A program made the position numbers and the translations under genes. Positions 1 through 8,923 of a stretch of 64,000 nt of DNA are shown one piece after another (position 1 is the first letter of the stretch; the number at the start of each line of letters is the position of its first letter). The notes under the pieces are model-generated. The model was not told the DNA's origin and did not search any database. It saw only the letters and a list, made by a program, of their open reading frames with translations. Source of the stretch: Salinispora fenicalii (GTDB taxonomy: Bacteria > Actinomycetota > Actinomycetes > Mycobacteriales > Micromonosporaceae); contig NZ_AZWQ01000010.1 in NCBI RefSeq assembly GCF_000514815.1, positions 62,157 through 126,156 of the forward strand, in the 5' to 3' direction.

Positions 1-1631
1 TGCAGGCCGACGCGGAGGGGGTCACCCCCCGTGAGTTGGCCGACCGATACAACCGGGTGATCGTGACGGATCTGCACGGGCTCGGGCTCTCCTACGACCT
101 GTTCACCCGCACCACCACCGGTAACCACTACGCCGTGGTGCAGGAGCTGTTCGAGGGGATGTACCGCAACGGCTACATCGTGCCGAAGAGCACCATGGGT
201 GCCATCTCGCCGTCCACCGGTCGGACTCTGCCCGATCGCTACATTGAGGGCACCTGCCCGATCTGCGGCTACGAGAACGCCCGCGGCGACCAGTGCGACA
301 GCTGCGGCAACCAGCTCGACCCGATCGACCTGCGAAACCCGAAGTCGAAGATCAACGGGGAGACGCCGAAGTTCGTCGAGACCGAACACTTCTTCCTCGA
401 CCTACCGGCGCTCGCCGACGTCCTGGGGCAGTGGTTGGACACGCGGGAAGGCTGGCGGCCGAACGTGCTGCGCTTCTCCAAGAACCTGTTGGACGACCTC
501 CAGCCCCGGGCGATCACCCGGGACCTGGAGTGGGGCGTGCCGGTCCCGCTCGACGGCTGGCGGGAGCGCGGCGACAAGCGCATCTACGTGTGGTTCGACG
601 CGGTGATCGGCTACCTCTCCGCCTCGATCGAGTGGGCCCGCCGCTCCGGTGACCCACAGGCATGGCGTCGGTGGTGGTCGGCGGATGGGCCGGGCAAGGA
701 CGCCCCGAGCCACTACTTCATGGGCAAGGACAACATCGTCTTCCACTCGGTGATCTGGCCGGCGCTGCTCGCCGGCTACTCCGGCGAAGGCTCCCACGAC
801 GGGAAGCCGGGCGAGCTGGGTCGGCTGAACCTGCCCACCGAGGTGGTCTCCAGCGAGTTCCTGACCATGGAGGGGCGGAAGTTCTCCTCGTCCCGGCGCG
901 TGGTCATCTACGTCCGCGACTTCCTGGAGCGCTACGACGCCGACGCCTTGCGCTACTTCATCGCGGTGGCCGGGCCGGAGAGCAACGACACCGACTTCAC
1001 CTGGGCTGAGTTCCTCCGGCGCAACAACGATGAGCTGGTCGCCGGCTGGGGCAACCTGGTCAACCGCTCCATCTCGATGGCCGCGAAGAACTTCGGCGCG
1101 ATCCCGCCGGTCGACCCGGCCGGGCTCACCGAAGCCGACGAGGCGCTGCTCGCGGTGGCCCGGGCCGGCTTCGACACGGTCGGCGAGCTGATTGGCCGGC
1201 ACCGGCAGAAGCAGGCGATCGGCGAGGCGATGAAGGTGGTGGCCGAGGCCAACCGCTACCTCTCCGAGCAGGCGCCGTGGAAACTCAAGGGCGAGGCGGA
1301 CCGGCCGCGGATGGGCACCGTCCTGCACGTCGCCCTCCAGGTGGTCAGCGACGCGAACACGTTGCTCACCCCCTTCCTGCCGCACGCCGCGCAGAAGATC
1401 CACCAGCTACTCGGTGGCACCGGGGTGCACGCGCCGATGCCGGTGATCGAGGAGGTGGAGGACCTCGACGGTGGGCCGGCCTACCCGGTGCTGACCGGCG
1501 ACTACACGGTCGGTGCCCGGTGGGAGTCGGTGCCGTTGGAGGTGGGGCGGGCGCTTGACCCGCCGAAGCCGGTGTTCCGCAAACTCGACCCGTCGATCGT
1601 GGACGAGGAGCTGGCCCGCCTGGCGGGCTGA
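1..1631 (+). CDS. metG: Methionyl-tRNA synthetase, 5'-truncated by window edge
   Basis: Charges tRNA-Met with methionine in the cytoplasm. The reading frame is open from base 3, so the true start and the N-terminal HIGH motif lie upstream of the window. About 542 codons are visible. Two zinc-knuckle CxxC pairs (CPICG and CDSCG) appear roughly 75 residues in, and a KMSKS-equivalent KFSSSR loop lies near base 890. An anticodon-binding helical domain follows, and there is no C-terminal EMAP/tRNA-binding extension. Class Ia synthetases of this zinc-containing type are usually about 600 residues in actinobacteria, so only a short N-terminal piece is missing. It is followed at close spacing by tatD, the usual actinobacterial order. 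Confidence 0.95.
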   Translation, partial: QADAEGVTPRELADRYNRVIVTDLHGLGLSYDLFTRTTTGNHYAVVQELFEGMYRNGYIVPKSTMGAISPSTGRTLPDRYIEGTCPICGYENARGDQCDSCGNQLDPIDLRNPKSKINGETPKFVETEHFFLDLPALADVLGQWLDTREGWRPNVLRFSKNLLDDLQPRAITRDLEWGVPVPLDGWRERGDKRIYVWFDAVIGYLSASIEWARRSGDPQAWRRWWSADGPGKDAPSHYFMGKDNIVFHSVIWPALLAGYSGEGSHDGKPGELGRLNLPTEVVSSEFLTMEGRKFSSSRRVVIYVRDFLERYDADALRYFIAVAGPESNDTDFTWAEFLRRNNDELVAGWGNLVNRSISMAAKNFGAIPPVDPAGLTEADEALLAVARAGFDTVGELIGRHRQKQAIGEAMKVVAEANRYLSEQAPWKLKGEADRPRMGTVLHVALQVVSDANTLLTPFLPHAAQKIHQLLGGTGVHAPMPVIEEVEDLDGGPAYPVLTGDYTVGARWESVPLEVGRALDPPKPVFRKLDPSIVDEELARLAG

Positions 1632-1675
1632 GGTACACCCAGCGGGGGCGTACCCGGTGTGTGATGCTTGCGCCG

Positions 1676-2644
1676 ATGACCGAGCAGACCGAATCCCGTA
1701 AGCAGCGTGCGGCCCGGCGGGCCGGAGAGTTCCCGCCGGCGCCCGCGCCGCTGCCCCGACCGGTGCCAGACAGCCACACCCACCTCGACATCACGATCAG
1801 CGAGGCCGGGGTCCCGCCGCGCCGTACGTCGACCGCGCAGGCCGTCGGCGTGGGCGCGGCCGGCGGCCCGGCCGCCGGCCCGACCCACACCGCCGGCGGC
1901 CCCCGCGCCGTCGGTGACCCGATCCAGGCCGTGGTCGAGGCGGCTGCGGAGGTTGGGGTGGACCGGTTGGTGCAGGTGGGGGTTGACGTCGACTCGTCCC
2001 GGTGGGGGGCGGAGATGGCCCAGCGCTACCCGGCGGTCGTCGCCACCGTCGCGCTGCACCCCAATGAGGCGCCCCGGTTGGCGGAACTGGACGAGGCACT
2101 GCGCGTCGTCGAGTCGCTGGCCGGCCAGGACCGGGTACGGGGCGTCGGCGAGACCGGGATGGACTTCTTCCGCACCGGTGAGCAGGGGCGTGCCGCGCAG
2201 GAGGTGAGCTTCCGGGCCCACATCGACATCGCCAAGCGGTACGGCCGGACCCTGGTGGTGCACGACCGCGACGCGCATGACGACGTGTTGCGGATCCTGG
2301 ACGACGAGGGCGCTCCGGAGACGGTGGTGATGCACTGTTTCTCCGGTGACGCCGAGTTCGCCCGCGCCTGCGTGCGCCGCGGCTACCTGCTCAGCTTCGC
2401 CGGCACCGTCACCTTCAGCAGCGCCACGGCGCTGCGGGAGGCCGCCGCGGTGACCCCGCTGGATCACCTCCTGGTGGAGACGGACGCGCCGTATCTCACC
2501 CCGGTGCCGCACCGGGGCCGGCCCAACGCGTCGTACCTGATCCCGCTCACCGTCCGCTCGCTCGCCGCCACCACCGGCAGCGACCTGGACGAGCTCTGCG
2601 CGGCCCTCTCCCGTACCGGTGAGCGGGCCTTCGGCCCCTGGTGA
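1676..2644 (+). CDS. tatD: TatD family metal-dependent DNase/hydrolase
   Basis: Predicted cytoplasmic metal-dependent hydrolase of the TatD family, whose members act as 3'-5' exonucleases in DNA repair or turnover. Visible motifs are the N-terminal metal ligand block DSHTHLD, the GVGETGMDFF segment, VVHDRD and the C-terminal ETDAPYLTP. A glycine/alanine/proline-rich insertion after about residue 40, between DSHTHLD and the next conserved strand, is longer than in most TatD proteins. I chose the ATG at 1676 (MTEQTES) because it gives a normal N-terminus; GTG 1661 or ATG 1664 in the same frame would add four or five residues. It sits 44 bases after metG and is probably co-transcribed with it. 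Confidence 0.92.
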   Translation: MTEQTESRKQRAARRAGEFPPAPAPLPRPVPDSHTHLDITISEAGVPPRRTSTAQAVGVGAAGGPAAGPTHTAGGPRAVGDPIQAVVEAAAEVGVDRLVQVGVDVDSSRWGAEMAQRYPAVVATVALHPNEAPRLAELDEALRVVESLAGQDRVRGVGETGMDFFRTGEQGRAAQEVSFRAHIDIAKRYGRTLVVHDRDAHDDVLRILDDEGAPETVVMHCFSGDAEFARACVRRGYLLSFAGTVTFSSATALREAAAVTPLDHLLVETDAPYLTPVPHRGRPNASYLIPLTVRSLAATTGSDLDELCAALSRTGERAFGPW

Positions 2645-2709
2645 CGGCGGGGCTGGCGAGATTGGGCCGGAGGTGGCGGGCCCCTGCCCGGGGCACCCCG
2701 GCGTCCACC

Positions 2710-2715
2710 TACGCT
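2710..2715 (+). promoter_or_regulatory. Candidate -10 box for rsmA (leaderless)
   Basis: TACGCT matches the actinobacterial TANNNT -10 pattern. It ends seven bases before the GTG start of rsmA, so a transcript would begin at or next to the start codon. No convincing -35 box is visible at the usual distance. Confidence 0.35.
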
Positions 2716-2722
2716 AGCGGGC

Positions 2723-3595
2723 GTGACCGGTCTCCTCGGCCCGGCGGAGATCCGGGACCTCGCCACCCGCCTCGGCGTCGCTCCCACGAAGCGGCTCGGC
2801 CAGAACTTTGTCCATGACCCCAACACGGTGCGGCGGATCGTCACCACCGCCGGCCTGACCGACCAGGACGTGGTGCTGGAGGTCGGGCCGGGCCTCGGCT
2901 CGCTCACCCTCGCGCTGCTGCCGGCCGCCGCGCACGTGCACGCCGTCGAGATCGACCCGGTCCTCGCCGCCGCCCTGCCGGAGACCGCCGCCCGGCACGC
3001 CGGTGCCGCCGCCGACCGGCTCTCCGTGCACCGCGCCGACGCGCTCCGGGTCACTGCTGGGCAGCTCGCCGATCCCGCGCCGACCGCGTTGGTCGCCAAC
3101 CTGCCCTACAACGTCGCCGTACCGGTGGTGTTGCACCTGCTCGCCGAGTTGCCGACGCTGCGGCACGGCCTGGTCATGGTGCAGAAGGAGGTCGCCGATC
3201 GGCTCGTCGCCGGCCCCGGTTCCCGGGTGTACGGCGTGCCGTCGGTCAAACTCGCCTGGTACGCCCACGTCCACGCTGCCGGGAAGGTGCCGCCGAACGT
3301 GTTCTGGCCGGTGCCGAACGTCGACTCCGGGTTGGTCGCCTTCACCCGTCGTGAACCGCCGGGCGTGGGTGGTTCCCGGGAGCGGGTCTTCGCGGTGGTG
3401 GATGCCGCGTTCGCCCAGCGTCGCAAGACCCTTCGGGCGGCGCTGGCCGGGTGGGCCGGTGGTGCGGACCGGGCGGCCGCGGTGCTCTCCGCCGCCGGAG
3501 TGGATCCCGGCGCCCGTGGGGAGGCGCTCCCGGTCGAGCAGTTCGCCGCGATCGCCGCGTCGGCCCCGGCCGCCTCCGACCGGGCAGTAGGCTGA
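2723..3595 (+). CDS. rsmA: 16S rRNA (adenine1518-N6/adenine1519-N6)-dimethyltransferase
   Basis: RsmA/KsgA dimethylates two adjacent adenines in the 3' hairpin of 16S rRNA, a late step of 30S assembly that also affects kasugamycin sensitivity. The 290-residue protein shows the N-terminal [10 protein letters not shown] block, the SAM-binding motif [12 protein letters not shown], and the catalytic NLPYN (motif IV). The C-terminal helical domain begins near [12 protein letters not shown]. The start is GTG at 2723, directly behind a possible -10 box, so translation may be leaderless. It is followed after four bases by a tiny ORF and then ispE. The rsmA-ispE order is conserved across actinobacteria. 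Confidence 0.95.
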   Translation: MTGLLGPAEIRDLATRLGVAPTKRLGQNFVHDPNTVRRIVTTAGLTDQDVVLEVGPGLGSLTLALLPAAAHVHAVEIDPVLAAALPETAARHAGAAADRLSVHRADALRVTAGQLADPAPTALVANLPYNVAVPVVLHLLAELPTLRHGLVMVQKEVADRLVAGPGSRVYGVPSVKLAWYAHVHAAGKVPPNVFWPVPNVDSGLVAFTRREPPGVGGSRERVFAVVDAAFAQRRKTLRAALAGWAGGADRAAAVLSAAGVDPGARGEALPVEQFAAIAASAPAASDRAVG

Positions 3596-3599
3596 CGCC

Positions 3600-3695
3600 G
3601 TGCTCGCCGAGGAAGTACGAGAAACCACGCCGCTGCCCCCGCCCGTCGCACCCGGGACGGGGAGCCAGGATTCGGTCTGGGACACCATCCCGTGA
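3600..3695 (+). CDS. Possible 31-residue ORF between rsmA and ispE
   Basis: A GTG-started frame of 31 codons begins four bases after the rsmA stop and ends in a TGA that overlaps the ispE GTG start in a GTGA. The predicted peptide begins VLAEEVRETTPLPPP and has no membrane segment or recognisable motif. Its ends fit exactly between the two genes, which would let translation pass from rsmA to ispE without a break. I do not recognise it. It may only be a coupling device, or chance in a GC-rich spacer. Confidence 0.3.
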   Translation: MLAEEVRETTPLPPPVAPGTGSQDSVWDTIP

Positions 3696-4639
3696 CCGAG
3701 GCATGGCGGCCGGAGGATGACGAACCGCGAGGTGTCAGCGGGCCGGTCCGGGTACGAGTCCCCGCCAAGATCAATCTGCATCTGGGGGTGGGGCCGCTAC
3801 GCCGGGACGGCTACCACGAGCTCAACACCGTCTACCACGCGATCTCCATTTACGACGAGTTGACCGCCCGTCGAGGCGACACCCTGACCCTGACGATGGA
3901 GGGTGAGGGGACCGGCGAGTTGGCCCTGGACGAGTCAAATCTGGTCGTCCGGGCCGCCCGGGCCCTCGCCAGCTCCGCTGGCGTGGCGCCGCACGCTCGG
4001 CTGCACCTGCGTAAGCAGATCCCACTGGCCGGTGGGCTCGCCGGGGGCAGTGCCGACGCCGCCGCCGCGCTGGTCGCCTGCGATGCCCTCTGGGGGACCG
4101 GGCTCTCCCGCGACGAACTGGCGGAGATCGCCGCCAGCCTCGGTTCCGACGTGCCGTTCCTGATTCACGGGGGCACCGCGCTCGGCACCGGCCGGGGCGA
4201 GGCGGTCAGCCCAGTACTGGCCCGACCGACCGTCTGGCACTGGGTCGTCGCGGTCGCCGACGGCGGCCTCTCCACGCCGGTCGCGTACCAGGAACTCGAT
4301 CGGCTCCGCGAGGCCGGGGCCGCCGGCCCCCCGCTCGGCAGCGCCGACACCCTCCTCGCCGCTCTACGGCAGCCCGACCCCCGAGTGCTCGCCGCGGCCC
4401 TCGGCAACGATCTCCAGGACGCCGCGCTCGCCCTGCGGCCGTCCCTGGCCGCCACCCTGAAGGCGGGCGAGGCGGCGGGGGCGCTCGCCGGCATCGTCTC
4501 CGGCTCCGGGCCGACCTGTGTCTTCCTCGCCGCCGGAGCGGCCGACGCGGAGCGGATCGCCACCGAGTTGGACGCCCTCGACGTGTGCCGACAGGCGCGC
4601 ACCGCGCACGGCCCGGTCGCTGGGGCCCGGATCGGCTGA
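3692..4639 (+). CDS. ispE: 4-diphosphocytidyl-2-C-methyl-D-erythritol kinase
   Basis: IspE phosphorylates CDP-methylerythritol in the non-mevalonate (MEP) route to isoprenoid precursors. This is a GHMP kinase of about 315 residues. Visible features are the N-terminal VPAKINLHL block with the conserved lysine and GYHEL, the glycine-rich ATP loop PLAGGLAGGSADAA near residue 110, and the C-terminal GIVSGSGPTCVFL motif. The start GTG overlaps the stop of the preceding 31-codon frame. The location after rsmA and before an ABC-F gene is standard for the phylum. Confidence 0.95.
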   Translation: MTEAWRPEDDEPRGVSGPVRVRVPAKINLHLGVGPLRRDGYHELNTVYHAISIYDELTARRGDTLTLTMEGEGTGELALDESNLVVRAARALASSAGVAPHARLHLRKQIPLAGGLAGGSADAAAALVACDALWGTGLSRDELAEIAASLGSDVPFLIHGGTALGTGRGEAVSPVLARPTVWHWVVAVADGGLSTPVAYQELDRLREAGAAGPPLGSADTLLAALRQPDPRVLAAALGNDLQDAALALRPSLAATLKAGEAAGALAGIVSGSGPTCVFLAAGAADAERIATELDALDVCRQARTAHGPVAGARIG

Positions 4640-4738
4640 CCGTCCCCGGCGCCGGCCGCCGGGTGCCCGCGTACCCTTGCCTCGGGCGTCCTTGGCTGCC
4701 GATCCGGTGCCGGGCGCCCTGACCATGGAAGGGGTGTA

Positions 4739-6535
4739 GTGGCCAACATCGTCAACCTGGACCGGGTGTCCAAGGGCTACGGCGCTGCCGGGCCGCTGCT
4801 CACCGATGTCTCGCTCGGTCTCGACGACGCCGACCGGATCGGTGTGGTGGGGCTCAACGGCGCCGGCAAATCCACCCTGCTGCGCCTGCTTACTCGGCAG
4901 GAGGAGCCGGATGACGGCCGGGTGACCCACCGTCGCGACCTACGCGTCGCGGGGTTGCCGCAGGCCCTGCAGCTCGCCCCCGATGCGACCGTCCGAGACG
5001 TGGTCCTCGGCACCGCATGGCTGGCCGAGGGGATGGGTGCCGAGCACGAGTGGGCCGGCGACGCTGGAGTCCGGAAGGTCCTCGACGGCCTCGGGATGCC
5101 GTACCTCGGCCTCGACGCTCCGGTCGGCCCGATGTCCGGCGGCGAGCGTCGGCGGGTCGCCCTGGCCGCGCTGCTGGTCCGCGACGCCGACCTGCTGATC
5201 CTCGACGAACCCACCAACCACCTTGATGTCGGTGGCATCGACTGGCTGGCCCGGCACCTACTCACCCGCCGGGGTGCGCTGGTCGTGGTCACCCACGACC
5301 GGTGGTTCCTCGACGCCGTCTGCACCACCACCTGGGAGGTCGCCGACCAGACCGTCCGGGCGTACGAGGGCGGCTTCGCCGCCTGGACCCTCGCCCGTGT
5401 CGAACGGGAGCGGGTCGCCGCCGCCACCGAGGCGCGTCGCCAGAACCTGCTCCGCAAGGAGATCGCCTGGCTGCGCCGCGGCCCGCCGGCCCGCACATCC
5501 AAGCCGAAGTTCCGCATCGACGCGGCGAACGCGCTGATCGCCGACGTTCCGCCGCCGCGGGACAGCATGTCGCTGCAGCGGCTCGCCACCGCCCGGCTCG
5601 GCAAGCAGGTGTACGACCTGGAGCACGTCCGGTTGGACGCGGGGCCGAAGGAGATCCTGCGCGACCTCACCTGGCAGGTCGGTCCCGGGGACCGGATCGC
5701 CGTCCTCGGCCGCAACGGCGCCGGCAAGACCACGCTGCTGCGGATGCTCGCCGGCGTCACCCGCCCGGACCGCGGCCGGTTCGTGGCCGGTTCCACCGTG
5801 CGCCCCGCGTTCCTCTCCCAGGAACTCGCCGAGCTCCCCGGCCAGCTGCGCGTTCTCGAGGCGGTCGAGGAGGTCGCCCGCCGGGTCCGGCTGGGTGACC
5901 GAGAGATCTCCGCCGCCCAGCTCGCCGAGGTCTTCGGTTTCGACGACCGCCGGCTCTGGACCCCGGTGGCTGATCTCTCTGGTGGAGAGCGGCGGCGGCT
6001 GCAGCTGCTGCGACTGCTCGCCGGTGAGCCGAATGTGCTCCTGCTGGATGAGCCCACCAACGACCTGGACACCGACACTCTCGCCGCGCTCGAGGATCTG
6101 CTCGACTCCTGGCCTGGCGTGATCATCGTGGCTAGCCACGACCGGTACCTGGTGGAACGAGTCGCCGACACCGTGTACGGCATGTTCGGTGACGGCGAGT
6201 TGGTGCATCTGCCCGGCGGGGTTGACGAGTACCTGGTTCGGGCCACCGACGGCGGCCGTCCGGCACCGGCGACCGGTGGTGGGCCGGCGCCCGCGAAGGC
6301 GAGCGGGATGTCTGCCGCCCAGGTCCGCCAGGCCCGCAAGGAGCTGGCCCGGCTCGAGCGGCAGGTCGGTCGGCTGGAGCAGCGGGAGGCGGAGCTGCTC
6401 GACCAGCTGGCCGCGAACGCGACCGACTACGCGCGGGTCGCTGAGCTGGATAGCCAGCTCAAGGAGGTCCGGGGTGAGCGGGAACAGATCGAACAGGCCT
6501 GGCTGACGCTCGCCGACGAGATTCCGAGCGACTGA
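4739..6535 (+). CDS. ABC-F family ATPase (Uup/EttA-like)
   Basis: A soluble tandem ATPase of 598 residues with no membrane segments. ABC-F proteins act on the ribosome (translation factors or antibiotic protection) rather than in transport. Both nucleotide-binding domains are intact: Walker A GLNGAGKS with signature MSGGERRR and DEPTNHLD, then Walker A GRNGAGKT with signature LSGGERRR and DEPTNDLD. A charged linker between the domains carries arginine-rich helices (RKEIAWLRRG). The last 80 residues form a coiled coil rich in Glu, Arg and Leu, as in Uup, after a flexible Gly/Pro/Ala stretch. The start is GTG at 4739, just after GGAAGGGGTGTA. It lies 99 bases after ispE. The precise subfamily is uncertain. 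Confidence 0.9.
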   Translation: MANIVNLDRVSKGYGAAGPLLTDVSLGLDDADRIGVVGLNGAGKSTLLRLLTRQEEPDDGRVTHRRDLRVAGLPQALQLAPDATVRDVVLGTAWLAEGMGAEHEWAGDAGVRKVLDGLGMPYLGLDAPVGPMSGGERRRVALAALLVRDADLLILDEPTNHLDVGGIDWLARHLLTRRGALVVVTHDRWFLDAVCTTTWEVADQTVRAYEGGFAAWTLARVERERVAAATEARRQNLLRKEIAWLRRGPPARTSKPKFRIDAANALIADVPPPRDSMSLQRLATARLGKQVYDLEHVRLDAGPKEILRDLTWQVGPGDRIAVLGRNGAGKTTLLRMLAGVTRPDRGRFVAGSTVRPAFLSQELAELPGQLRVLEAVEEVARRVRLGDREISAAQLAEVFGFDDRRLWTPVADLSGGERRRLQLLRLLAGEPNVLLLDEPTNDLDTDTLAALEDLLDSWPGVIIVASHDRYLVERVADTVYGMFGDGELVHLPGGVDEYLVRATDGGRPAPATGGGPAPAKASGMSAAQVRQARKELARLERQVGRLEQREAELLDQLAANATDYARVAELDSQLKEVRGEREQIEQAWLTLADEIPSD

Positions 6536-6638
6536 CCGTCGCTGCGCCGCGGCACGCCGGGACCGTGTGCGGCGTCACACCGGCCAGTACGCGACAATCG
6601 GCGCCGACCCTCACCGTAACGTCGTTGGAGACTCAGCC

Positions 6639-7094
6639 ATGGCCCACACCCCCGTGAACCACCCCGCGCGGCCGATCTACCGGGCGATCGGCGGGCTGAC
6701 CGGCCTGTACCTGGTCGCCTTCGGCGTGCTCGGCCTCGCCGCGACCGTCGGCGACGAGCTCTTGGCCCAGAGCGACACCGCGGTGCTCGGTCAGGGCACG
6801 AACCTTGGTTTCTCGTTGCTCAGCGTGCTGCTCGGTGGCGCCGTGCTGGCCGGTACGGCGATCGGCCGCAACGTCGATGTGTTGATCAATCAGGGGCTGG
6901 GGTACGTGGGTATCGTGCTCAGCCTCGCTGGCCTCGCCTTCCTCCGGACCGAGGCGAATATCTTCAACTTCAGCATCGCCACCATCCTCGTGCTGATGGT
7001 GGTCGGCCTGGTCCTGCTCATGGTCGGGATGTACGGCAAGGTCGGCACCGACGCGGAGCAGGAGGCCTGGCAGCAGGCGCGGCTGGTGCTCTGA
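6639..7094 (+). CDS. DUF4383 four-helix membrane protein (copy 1)
   Basis: A 151-residue integral membrane protein with about four hydrophobic segments. The N-terminal signature HTPVNHPARPIYRAIGG is shared with the neighbouring paralogue at 7241. Proteins with this pattern are assigned to DUF4383, whose function is unknown. I chose the ATG at 6639 because both copies then start with MAH and align from residue 1; an in-frame start 24 codons upstream would add an unrelated segment. The gene ends in a strong stem-loop, so it is probably transcribed alone. Confidence 0.8.
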   Translation: MAHTPVNHPARPIYRAIGGLTGLYLVAFGVLGLAATVGDELLAQSDTAVLGQGTNLGFSLLSVLLGGAVLAGTAIGRNVDVLINQGLGYVGIVLSLAGLAFLRTEANIFNFSIATILVLMVVGLVLLMVGMYGKVGTDAEQEAWQQARLVL

Positions 7095-7108
7095 CCGTCG
7101 TCTCCGGA

Positions 7109-7148
7109 ACGGAGCCCGCCACGCCCAACGAGGTGCGGCGGGCTCCGT
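7109..7148 (+). terminator. Stem-loop terminator after first DUF4383 gene
   Basis: A perfect 12-bp inverted repeat (ACGGAGCCCGCC and its complement) surrounds a 16-base loop, 14 bases after the stop codon. There is no T tract, as is common for actinobacterial terminators. Confidence 0.7.
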
Positions 7149-7240
7149 GGCGCTTGCGCCTACCGGTCGATTCGCCGTACGCGCGGCTCCGGCCCGGGTG
7201 ACAATGACCCCTGGCTGTCGTCGATCGGTCGGAGGGCGTC

Positions 7241-7717
7241 ATGGCGCACATCCCGCTGAACCATCCGGCGCGGCCGATCTACCGGGTCCTTGCCGGGCTG
7301 ATCGGTCTCTACATCCTGGTCTTCGGTGTTTGGGGCACCGCGCAGACGCTGGGCGACCCGCTCTTCGACCGGGACGGAGAATGGGTGCTTGGCCTCCGCA
7401 CCAACCTCGCCTTCGCGCTGGCCTCGGTGGTCTTCGGCGCTTTCCTCCTGGTGGGGGCGTCCCGGCGGGGCAATCTCGGCCACTACATGAACCTGATCGC
7501 CGGGGCCGTCTTCTTGGTGACCAGCGTCCTGATGATGTCGGTGCTGCAGACCTCGGCCAACTTTCTCAGCTTCTCGATGTCGACCGTGATCGTGTCGATG
7601 CTCTTCGGCCTGATCCTGCTCGGCACCGGCCTCTACGACAAGGTCGGGCCGGTGGAGCCCGCCGAGACGGAGCAGGACGGCTCCGGTGGTCCGGTCGCCG
7701 ACCCCAACCGGTCCTGA
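7241..7717 (+). CDS. DUF4383 four-helix membrane protein (copy 2)
   Basis: A 158-residue paralogue of the protein at 6639. It begins MAHIPLNHPARPIYRVLAG, has four hydrophobic segments and ends in a short acidic, hydrophilic tail (ETEQDGSGGPVADPNRS) that copy 1 lacks. The pair looks like an old tandem duplication, since outside the N-terminal signature the two have diverged considerably. It converges with the TetR gene, their ends one base apart. Function unknown. Confidence 0.8.
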   Translation: MAHIPLNHPARPIYRVLAGLIGLYILVFGVWGTAQTLGDPLFDRDGEWVLGLRTNLAFALASVVFGAFLLVGASRRGNLGHYMNLIAGAVFLVTSVLMMSVLQTSANFLSFSMSTVIVSMLFGLILLGTGLYDKVGPVEPAETEQDGSGGPVADPNRS

Positions 7718-7718
7718 C

Positions 7719-8402
7719 TCAGCGTCCGCGGAGGGTGATCAGGCCCGGCTTCGCCTCAAGGTGGGACAGGCCGTTCCAGGCCAGGTTCACCAGGTGCGCC
7801 GCCACCGTCTCCTTGCGGGGCCGGCGTACCTCCAGCCACCAGCGGCCGGTCAGCGCCACCATTCCCACCAGGGCCTGGGCGTAGAGTTCGGCGAGCTTCG
7901 GGTCGTACCCGCGGCTGGAGAACTCGGCGCCGAGGATGTGCTCCACCTGGTGCGCGACATCATTCATGACGCTGCTGAAGTTGCCCGTCGACGACATCAG
8001 GGGTGACTCCCGGACCAACACCCGGAACCCGCTGGTCTCCTCCTCGATGTACGTGAGCAGGGTCAGCGCGGCCTGTTCGAGTAGTTCCTGTGGGTGGCCG
8101 GCGGTCAGGGCGGTGGTGATCCGGTCGAGCAGGCTGCGGACCTCCCGGTCCACCACCACCGCGTACAGCCCCTCCTTGCCGCCGAAGTGCTCGTACACCA
8201 CCGGTTTGGAGACCTTCGCCCGAGCCGCCACCTCCTCGATCGAGGTGGCGTCGAAGCCGCGTTCGGCGAAGAGCTGGCGTGCGGTCGCGATGAGTTGTTC
8301 GCGTCGCTGCGCCGCAGACATGCGTACCCGTGGGGTCTTTCTGGCTGCTGCGGCTCCCCGTCGCCGACCGGGGGTGTGGTCGCTGCCCAGGCCATCCATC
8401 AT
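7719..8402 (-). CDS. TetR family transcriptional regulator
   Basis: A one-component repressor of 227 residues as drawn. The N-terminal helix-turn-helix (TSIEEVAARAKVSKPVVYEHF, roughly residues 55-75) is a clear TetR signature, followed by an all-helical ligand-binding domain without recognisable specificity. The N-terminus before MSAAQRREQ is basic and low in complexity (GRRRGAAAARK), so the true start may be the later methionine. Two copies of a palindrome lie 46-91 bases upstream (8448-8493) and are good candidates for its own operator. No divergent target gene is adjacent except the tRNA. Confidence 0.88.
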   Translation of the reverse strand: MMDGLGSDHTPGRRRGAAAARKTPRVRMSAAQRREQLIATARQLFAERGFDATSIEEVAARAKVSKPVVYEHFGGKEGLYAVVVDREVRSLLDRITTALTAGHPQELLEQAALTLLTYIEEETSGFRVLVRESPLMSSTGNFSSVMNDVAHQVEHILGAEFSSRGYDPKLAELYAQALVGMVALTGRWWLEVRRPRKETVAAHLVNLAWNGLSHLEAKPGLITLRGR

Positions 8403-8447
8403 GTCGTCACCTCATCGGCGCTCGGTGCCGTCCAGTCGTGGGGTCGA

Positions 8448-8493
8448 GCCGGTCACCGGCCATTCCTGTTCTGGGGCCTGGCCGGTCACCGGC
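8448..8493. promoter_or_regulatory. Two direct copies of a GCCGGTCACCGGC palindrome
   Basis: Identical 13-base sequences occupy 8448-8460 and 8481-8493. Each is palindromic apart from the centre, and each is followed by CAT(T)CCTG. The start-to-start distance of 33 bases is about three helical turns. They lie in the 349-base gap between the TetR start and the tRNA, which otherwise holds only a possible -10 (TATGAT at 8689). The most likely role is a TetR operator. This is an inference from position and symmetry. Confidence 0.45.
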
Positions 8494-8751
8494 CATCCTG
8501 CCAGGTCGGCTCAGGCGCTCCGCCCCGGCGACGCTCAGACGGCCGGGACCAGCGCCGCTGCCGCTGCGCACCGCACCGCCGCGCGGCCCGCACTGACCCC
8601 ACCACCCGGTTGGCCCGCAAGTGGGGGCGACTATCGTGGTTTTCGGTAATCCGACATGCGGTCGGGCGCCGTCCGGGCGGATCGCAGGTATGATCACCGA
8701 GCTGTTCCGGATCGTAGGTCTGCCCGACTGCGCCTTCGGACGACATGGCGA

Positions 8752-8823
8752 TGGGGTGTGGGGTAACGGCAACCCGCAGGCCTTTGGAGCCTTGAGCTCC
8801 TGGTTCGAATCCAGGCACCCCAG
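8752..8823 (+). tRNA. tRNA-Gln (anticodon TTG)
   Basis: The cloverleaf folds by hand. The acceptor stem TGGGGTG/CACCCCA gives U1-A72 with discriminator G73, both typical of glutamine tRNA. The D stem is GGGT/ACCC. The anticodon stem CAGGC/GCCTT has one mismatched outer pair around the loop CTTTGGA (anticodon TTG, reads CAA). The variable loop is GAGCT, and the T stem CCTGG/CCAGG encloses TTCGAAT. CCA is not encoded; CTC follows the discriminator base. It lies 100 bases before glmU. Confidence 0.95.
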
Positions 8824-8923
8824 CTCATGCCACCGGGCAGCATTGTGAAGGCCCCGCCGATGCCGCGTTGATGTCTGGTTAGCATGACCGCGAGACTGTC
8901 GCCGCACCGACGGGAGCCCTTCC

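Noticed and set aside
8403..8751. A protein-coding gene on either strand between the TetR gene and the tRNA.
   Set aside because: Open frames exist but read as Arg/Pro-rich shadow sequence with no ribosome-binding site; the stretch holds only the operator pair.
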